Shown here piece by piece: positions 1 to 5,081 of a stretch of 5,081 nucleotides of DNA (within the stretch, counting starts at the first letter, position 1; every line of letters starts with the position of its first letter). Under the pieces are notes generated by a model, which did no database searches, was not told where the DNA came from, and was given only the letters and a program-made list of their open reading frames with translations. Location: the NCBI GenBank assembly GCA_021647445.1, contig JAKIUS010000160.1:1-5081 (forward strand). The letters run 5' to 3'. A program made the translations under genes and the position numbers. Source of the DNA: Geopsychrobacter sp. GTDB taxonomy: Bacteria; Desulfobacterota; Desulfuromonadia; Desulfuromonadales; Geopsychrobacteraceae.

Positions 1-335
1 TGCGCATTGGCAATTTCCGGTTTACGCGGGTCACCATTCTGAGCAATCAGATAGCAAGCGAAACGGGACAGGTGGTAATCATCGACAACCTGCACTGCGC
101 CTTTACCGCCTGTGATCGGTTTGCCGGCGTCGGCAAAGTGATAATTCGGCTTATTTCCCGATTGTTCACAAGAGACCATCGCCCGTTTGATGGCGTTATC
201 GAAACGTCGCCATTGGCGATAGCCTAGCAGTGATTGCAGTTCGCGGGCGCTCCAGTATTCGGCGTCATGATCATTGATCTTTTTGATCCCCTCGAAGGAA
301 CCCTCCCCTTGCACCGGTAAACTCTTGTTCGGCAT
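1..335 (-). CDS. dinD: DinD-like DNA-damage-inducible protein, N-terminal part (3' end outside window)
   Basis: This open frame covers 111 codons plus two bases and leaves the window at its left edge, so the C-terminal part is missing (E. coli DinD is about 274 aa). I identified it by resemblance to E. coli DinD recalled from memory. Conserved stretches are FEGIKKIND (residues 14-22), YWSARELQSLLGYRQWRRF (27-45), LSRFACYLIAQNGDPRKP (89-106) and EIANA, the run-up to the family's IANxQTYFA segment. The ATG at 335-333 is chosen because a full AGGAGGT Shine-Dalgarno (plus-strand 347-341) sits 5 nt upstream. In E. coli, dinD belongs to the LexA/SOS regulon and its product has been reported to affect RecA filaments and strand exchange; a similar role here is inference. 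I found no CTGT-N8-ACAG LexA box in the upstream 100 bp. It is preceded by a 265-bp gap holding a REPIN, so it is probably transcribed on its own. The family call is quite sure; function in this organism is not. Confidence 0.85.
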   Translation of the reverse strand, partial: MPNKSLPVQGEGSFEGIKKINDHDAEYWSARELQSLLGYRQWRRFDNAIKRAMVSCEQSGNKPNYHFADAGKPITGGKGAVQVVDDYHLSRFACYLIAQNGDPRKPEIANA

Positions 336-439
336 GCCCCACCTCCTGTTGTTAAGTTTCCTGATTCGTTACAATCTTCAGCTATGGATGAAAATGATCC
401 TTTCGCCCTTGAAGGGGGCCTATGGGCGAGAGTGCTTTT

Positions 440-513
440 TGTAGGAGCGGCTTTAGCCGCGAGAATTTTATTGTCATACGGCAACATCAATCGCGGCTAA
501 AGCCGCTCCTACA
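440..513. repeat. REPIN: inverted pair of GTAG-headed REP sequences
   Basis: Two arms, 440-462 and 491-513, are perfect 23-bp reverse complements separated by a 28-bp AT-rich spacer. Each arm is itself a hairpin: GCGGC (447-451) pairs with GCCGC (456-460) across TTTA, and 493-497 pairs with 502-506. Each carries the tetranucleotide GTAG at its outer end (441-444; CTAC at 509-512 on the plus strand). GTAG followed by a short GC-rich palindrome is the signature of REP elements mobilised by RAYT (IS200-like tyrosine) transposases, and two REPs facing each other make a REPIN. The core closely resembles REPs of Pseudomonas and Xanthomonas. It lies between the 3' end of the minus-strand gene at 601 and the 5' end of dinD, and could act as a transcript-stabilising or terminating hairpin. 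No RAYT gene is in this window. Confidence 0.88.
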
Positions 514-600
514 TAAGAGGGTTAGGGTGAAAGGTCAGCAAAATTCTCCTTTAGCCTTCATCCGCCACCTTCGCACTCATGGGGAGGGAAAGGCTGAAAC

Positions 601-1138
601 CTAATCTCGACCAAACCACCATCCCAACAAAAAGGAGGCAGCCAGACTGCCAAGTCCGCAACTATGAGTTGTTTCTGGTCTCAACCCCTGGCGTTCATAG
701 CCGGGCAGCTCGTCAACCCAGTGGTTGAAACACTCAAGTTCCGCTTCGGCATCCAGCACCAGTAACGGCATCTCCGGGGTGCTGCCGCTCTTCAGGGCTT
801 CCAAGCCGTTGAGTAGATCACGCATGGGACGTTCCAGAACGGCTGAAAACAGTTGCTGGCCCGCTTCTAATCCGTAGGGGAAGGGCTGTTGCCACAGGGC
901 ATGGTAACCTGCGACCATCCCGTCGGTCGCCAGAAGCAGATCCTGGGCTGTAAGTTGCTCGGTGCTTTTTTGCAAGGTCACGCAGGTGAAGAAAATAATC
1001 CTCACAACTCTCCAGGGCCTCTTGTAAGTCCAGAAACTCGGTTCCTTGGGGAGCTGGTCGCTGAAGGAGCCCGTTGCGTAAAACCGTAATCAGCTCACTA
1101 AGGTCTACGGCTGATAAGGTAAAGTCAATTCTGTCCAT
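601..1138 (-). pseudogene. Hypothetical protein gene (about 178 aa) split by a +1-base frameshift in an A6 run
   Basis: Two overlapping minus-strand frames join into one plausible protein. The first starts with ATG at 1138-1136 (MDRIDFTLSAVDLSELI) and reads sensibly to HLRDLAK, about residue 57. Beyond that the same frame turns into arginine-, proline- and serine-rich shadow sequence ending near 818. The second frame becomes coding-like right there (STEQLTAQDLLLATDGM) and runs to the TAG at 603-601. The switch point is a run of six A on the coding strand (plus-strand T6, 966-971). Taking out one A gives exactly 179 codons, matching 538 = 3 x 179 + 1. A GTG at 1005 could start the second frame alone, but its first 13 residues look like shadow sequence. 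I do not recognise the family. The product would be mostly helical and acidic, with a short hydrophobic tail (LGSLAASFLLGWWFG) at the C-terminus. The ATG has only a weak GGGGG-type ribosome binding site. It may be a real pseudogene, a sequencing indel, or less likely recoded. The gene is divergent from aceE and 209 bp away. Confidence 0.65.
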
Positions 1139-1278
1139 AATGCCCCCAGTTGAAATGAATTCTTTAAAATGGACAGATAATAGCAGATCCCCTCTCTGAT
1201 TACCGTCTCTTTTGTGCGGGTGTTTCAGCGATTCAGCTCCCGTCATCTGCTTCGTCCTGCGGCAAAAGGAATCAAACC

Positions 1279-1287
1279 TGTTATAAA
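1279..1287 (+). promoter_or_regulatory. Candidate extended -10 promoter for aceE-aceF
   Basis: The sequence TGTTATAAA matches the extended -10 form TGnTATAAT at 8 of 9 defined or free positions. It lies about 60 bp upstream of the aceE ATG, implying a leader of roughly 50 nt. No good TTGACA-like -35 box sits 16-18 bp upstream, as is common for extended -10 promoters. It is the best candidate I see in the 1139-1347 gap. A second AT-rich stretch around 1150-1181 (TTGAAA, then GATAAT) has a 20-bp spacer, which is too long. Confidence 0.4.
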
Positions 1288-1332
1288 TAAGAGACCAGCT
1301 TTGTCGGCTGCCTGCACTTTTTCGCACATGCA

Positions 1333-1338
1333 AAGGAG
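1333..1338 (+). promoter_or_regulatory. Ribosome binding site of aceE
   Basis: AAGGAG lies 9 nt before the ATG at 1348 and fixes that start. The resulting N-terminus, with acidic residues and the DREWRESIDYVL segment at residues 17-28, matches the usual start region of AceE proteins. Confidence 0.8.
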
Positions 1339-1347
1339 TTACAGGTC

Positions 1348-4035
<2,688 letters not shown>

Positions 4036-4077
4036 GGGGGCAGAACCAAAGGTTTGAATCGATAGACAAGGAACCTT

Positions 4078-5081
4078 ATGAAAGTTGAAATTAGAATACC
4101 TGAAATCGCCGAAGGGGTTACCGCCGGGACGGTCGTGGCGCTGAGCGTTGCGTTGGGGGAGCAGGTTGAGGTCGATCAGACCCTGCTGGAACTCGAGACC
4201 GATAAGGCGGTGGTAGCGATTCCGACGCCGGTCGCCGGAACGATCAGCGCGTTGCAGGTCGCCGTCGGGGATGTTGTCAGTATCGGTACGGTGATGGCAT
4301 TGATTGAAGGTGCGTCTGTAGAGCCTTCAGAGGTGCAAGAGAAGCGGGTCTCATCTCAGATCGACCCTGTTGAGCTGCCGCCAGATGCTGTGGAGTCGAA
4401 AACGGTGGAGCCCTCTTCGCCGGTGCTTCTCAAGGTGGGGGGGACAGAACCTGTGCCAGAGTTTAACCCGCTGCCGGGTGAACAGCAGGTTGCGGCCGCC
4501 GCACCCTCGGTGCGGAGACTAGCCCGTGAGCTCGGAGTAGATATTCATCGGGTGGCAGGGAGCGGTCCGCGGGGCCGCATCGCCGCCGAGGATGTTAACA
4601 CCTATGTGAAAAAGACCCTGCAGGCGGTGGGGTCGAACCCGGCTGCAAATTTTTCCACTCAGCGGCCACTGCCCGATTTCAGCCGTTTCGGGACATTTCG
4701 CCGTGAACCCCTCTCGCGCGTGCGTGAACTGACCGAGACTAGGTCTGAGTGGTTTTCCTGCGCCCACTGTGAACCCCTCTCGCGCGTGCGTGAACTGACC
4801 GGCGAAGCCATGGCTTACGCCTGGGCGACGATCCCGATGGTGACCCAGTTCGACAAGGCGGTGGTGGGTCGGGTTGACGAGTTTCGTCAGGCGTTCAATG
4901 CCGGGGCGACAGCGGAAAGAAAACTGACCATGACCGCTTTTCTGGTCAAGGTCTGCGCCGCTGCATTACGAACCTTCCCAGAGCTCAATAGCGTCCTCGA
5001 TCAGGCGAGGTCTGAGCTGATTCTGCTCGATTATATCAATATATGCGTGGCCGTTGATACGTCTCATGGTCTGCTTGTGCC
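4078..5081 (+). CDS. aceF: Dihydrolipoamide acetyltransferase, E2 of pyruvate dehydrogenase (3' end outside window)
   Basis: E2 carries the acetyl group on lipoate, transfers it to CoA and forms the core of the complex. The frame is open from ATG 4078 to the window edge (334 full codons). AAGGAA ends 4 nt before the ATG and supports the start. Domains in order: one lipoyl domain (about 1-78) with the lipoylated lysine K43 in LETDKAVV; a Pro/Glu/Val-rich flexible linker (79-140); a peripheral subunit-binding domain that docks E3 and/or E1 (about 142-178, PSVRRLARELGVDIHRVAGS and GPRGRIAAEDV); a second short linker; the DFSRFG arm (200-205); and the start of the catalytic domain (WATIPMVTQFDKA, YINICVAVDTSHGLLVP). 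The catalytic His and DHRxxDG motif lie beyond the window. Unlike E. coli E2, which by recall has three lipoyl domains, it has one. Oddly, 22 residues (about 220-241) are inserted at the start of the catalytic domain and duplicate EPLSRVRELT; the frame stays open. Confidence 0.95.
   Translation, partial: MKVEIRIPEIAEGVTAGTVVALSVALGEQVEVDQTLLELETDKAVVAIPTPVAGTISALQVAVGDVVSIGTVMALIEGASVEPSEVQEKRVSSQIDPVELPPDAVESKTVEPSSPVLLKVGGTEPVPEFNPLPGEQQVAAAAPSVRRLARELGVDIHRVAGSGPRGRIAAEDVNTYVKKTLQAVGSNPAANFSTQRPLPDFSRFGTFRREPLSRVRELTETRSEWFSCAHCEPLSRVRELTGEAMAYAWATIPMVTQFDKAVVGRVDEFRQAFNAGATAERKLTMTAFLVKVCAAALRTFPELNSVLDQARSELILLDYINICVAVDTSHGLLV
4703..4801 (+). repeat. 33-bp direct repeat with 33-bp filler inside aceF
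   Basis: Positions 4703-4735 and 4769-4801 are identical over 33 bp, with a repeat period of 66 bp (22 codons). Both copies read in the aceF frame as EPLSRVRELT (E210-T219 and E232-T241). The 33-bp filler between them (4736-4768) is unrelated to the repeat and, with flanking bases, encodes TRSEWFSCAH plus the Cys at the junction, giving a CAHC motif (228-231). Aligned by eye to E. coli E2 from FSKFG to the IPHVTHFDK region, the protein has the family spacing only if these 66 bp are removed. Confidence 0.93.

Noticed and set aside
403..429. Inverted repeat TCGCCC...GGGCGA as a possible operator or terminator upstream of dinD
   Set aside because: Only 6 bp per arm with a 15-nt loop and no T-tract on the minus strand; too weak to call.
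422..604. Small plus-strand frame of 60 codons
   Set aside because: Most of it is the REPIN translated; it has no ribosome binding site or plausible protein character.
818..1333. Minus-strand frame of 171 codons starting near the aceE start
   Set aside because: Its first 65 codons cover the aceE promoter region and look non-coding, and its last part after the A6 run is shadow sequence. Only the middle (from ATG 1138) belongs to the split hypothetical gene.
4036..4077. Possible terminator or separate promoter between aceE and aceF
   Set aside because: The 42-bp gap has no hairpin with a T-run and no clear -10/-35 pair; it holds only the aceF ribosome binding site.
4519..4767. Minus-strand frame of 82 codons inside aceF
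   Set aside because: It is antisense to the subunit-binding domain and linker of E2 and has no independent support.

Overview
This window looks like chromosomal DNA of a free-living proteobacterium with moderately high G+C. The aceE-aceF layout, a homodimeric-type E1 followed by a short single-lipoyl E2, would suit a delta-proteobacterium of the Desulfuromonas/Pelobacter/Geobacter kind. That placement is an inference from the style of the proteins, not something the sequence proves.

Layout, left to right. Positions 1-335 (minus strand) hold the first 111 codons of a DinD-like DNA-damage-inducible protein, whose 3' end lies outside the window. The stretch 336-600 has no gene. It carries a near-ideal REPIN: two REP sequences with GTAG heads in inverted orientation, a perfect 23-bp inverted repeat at 440-513. 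Positions 601-1138 (minus strand) encode an unrecognised protein of about 178 residues, broken by one extra base in a run of six A residues. Positions 1139-1347 form a divergent intergenic region with a candidate extended -10 promoter and a good ribosome binding site for aceE. Positions 1348-4035 (plus strand) are an intact aceE for pyruvate dehydrogenase E1 (895 aa). Positions 4078-5081 (plus strand) are the first 334 codons of aceF, dihydrolipoamide acetyltransferase E2, running off the window.

How the genes work together: aceE and aceF lie 42 bp apart on the same strand and almost certainly form an operon. E1 decarboxylates pyruvate with thiamine diphosphate and loads an acetyl group on the lipoyl lysine of E2. 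E2 passes it to CoA and binds E3 (dihydrolipoamide dehydrogenase, not seen here) through its peripheral subunit-binding domain. The two minus-strand genes have no visible functional link to the complex.

The main surprises are a 66-bp in-frame insertion in aceF, which duplicates the first helix of the catalytic domain and adds a CxxC motif, the frameshifted hypothetical gene, and the REPIN upstream of dinD. I see no CRISPR array, tRNA, rRNA, transposase, phage gene or wholly new system.
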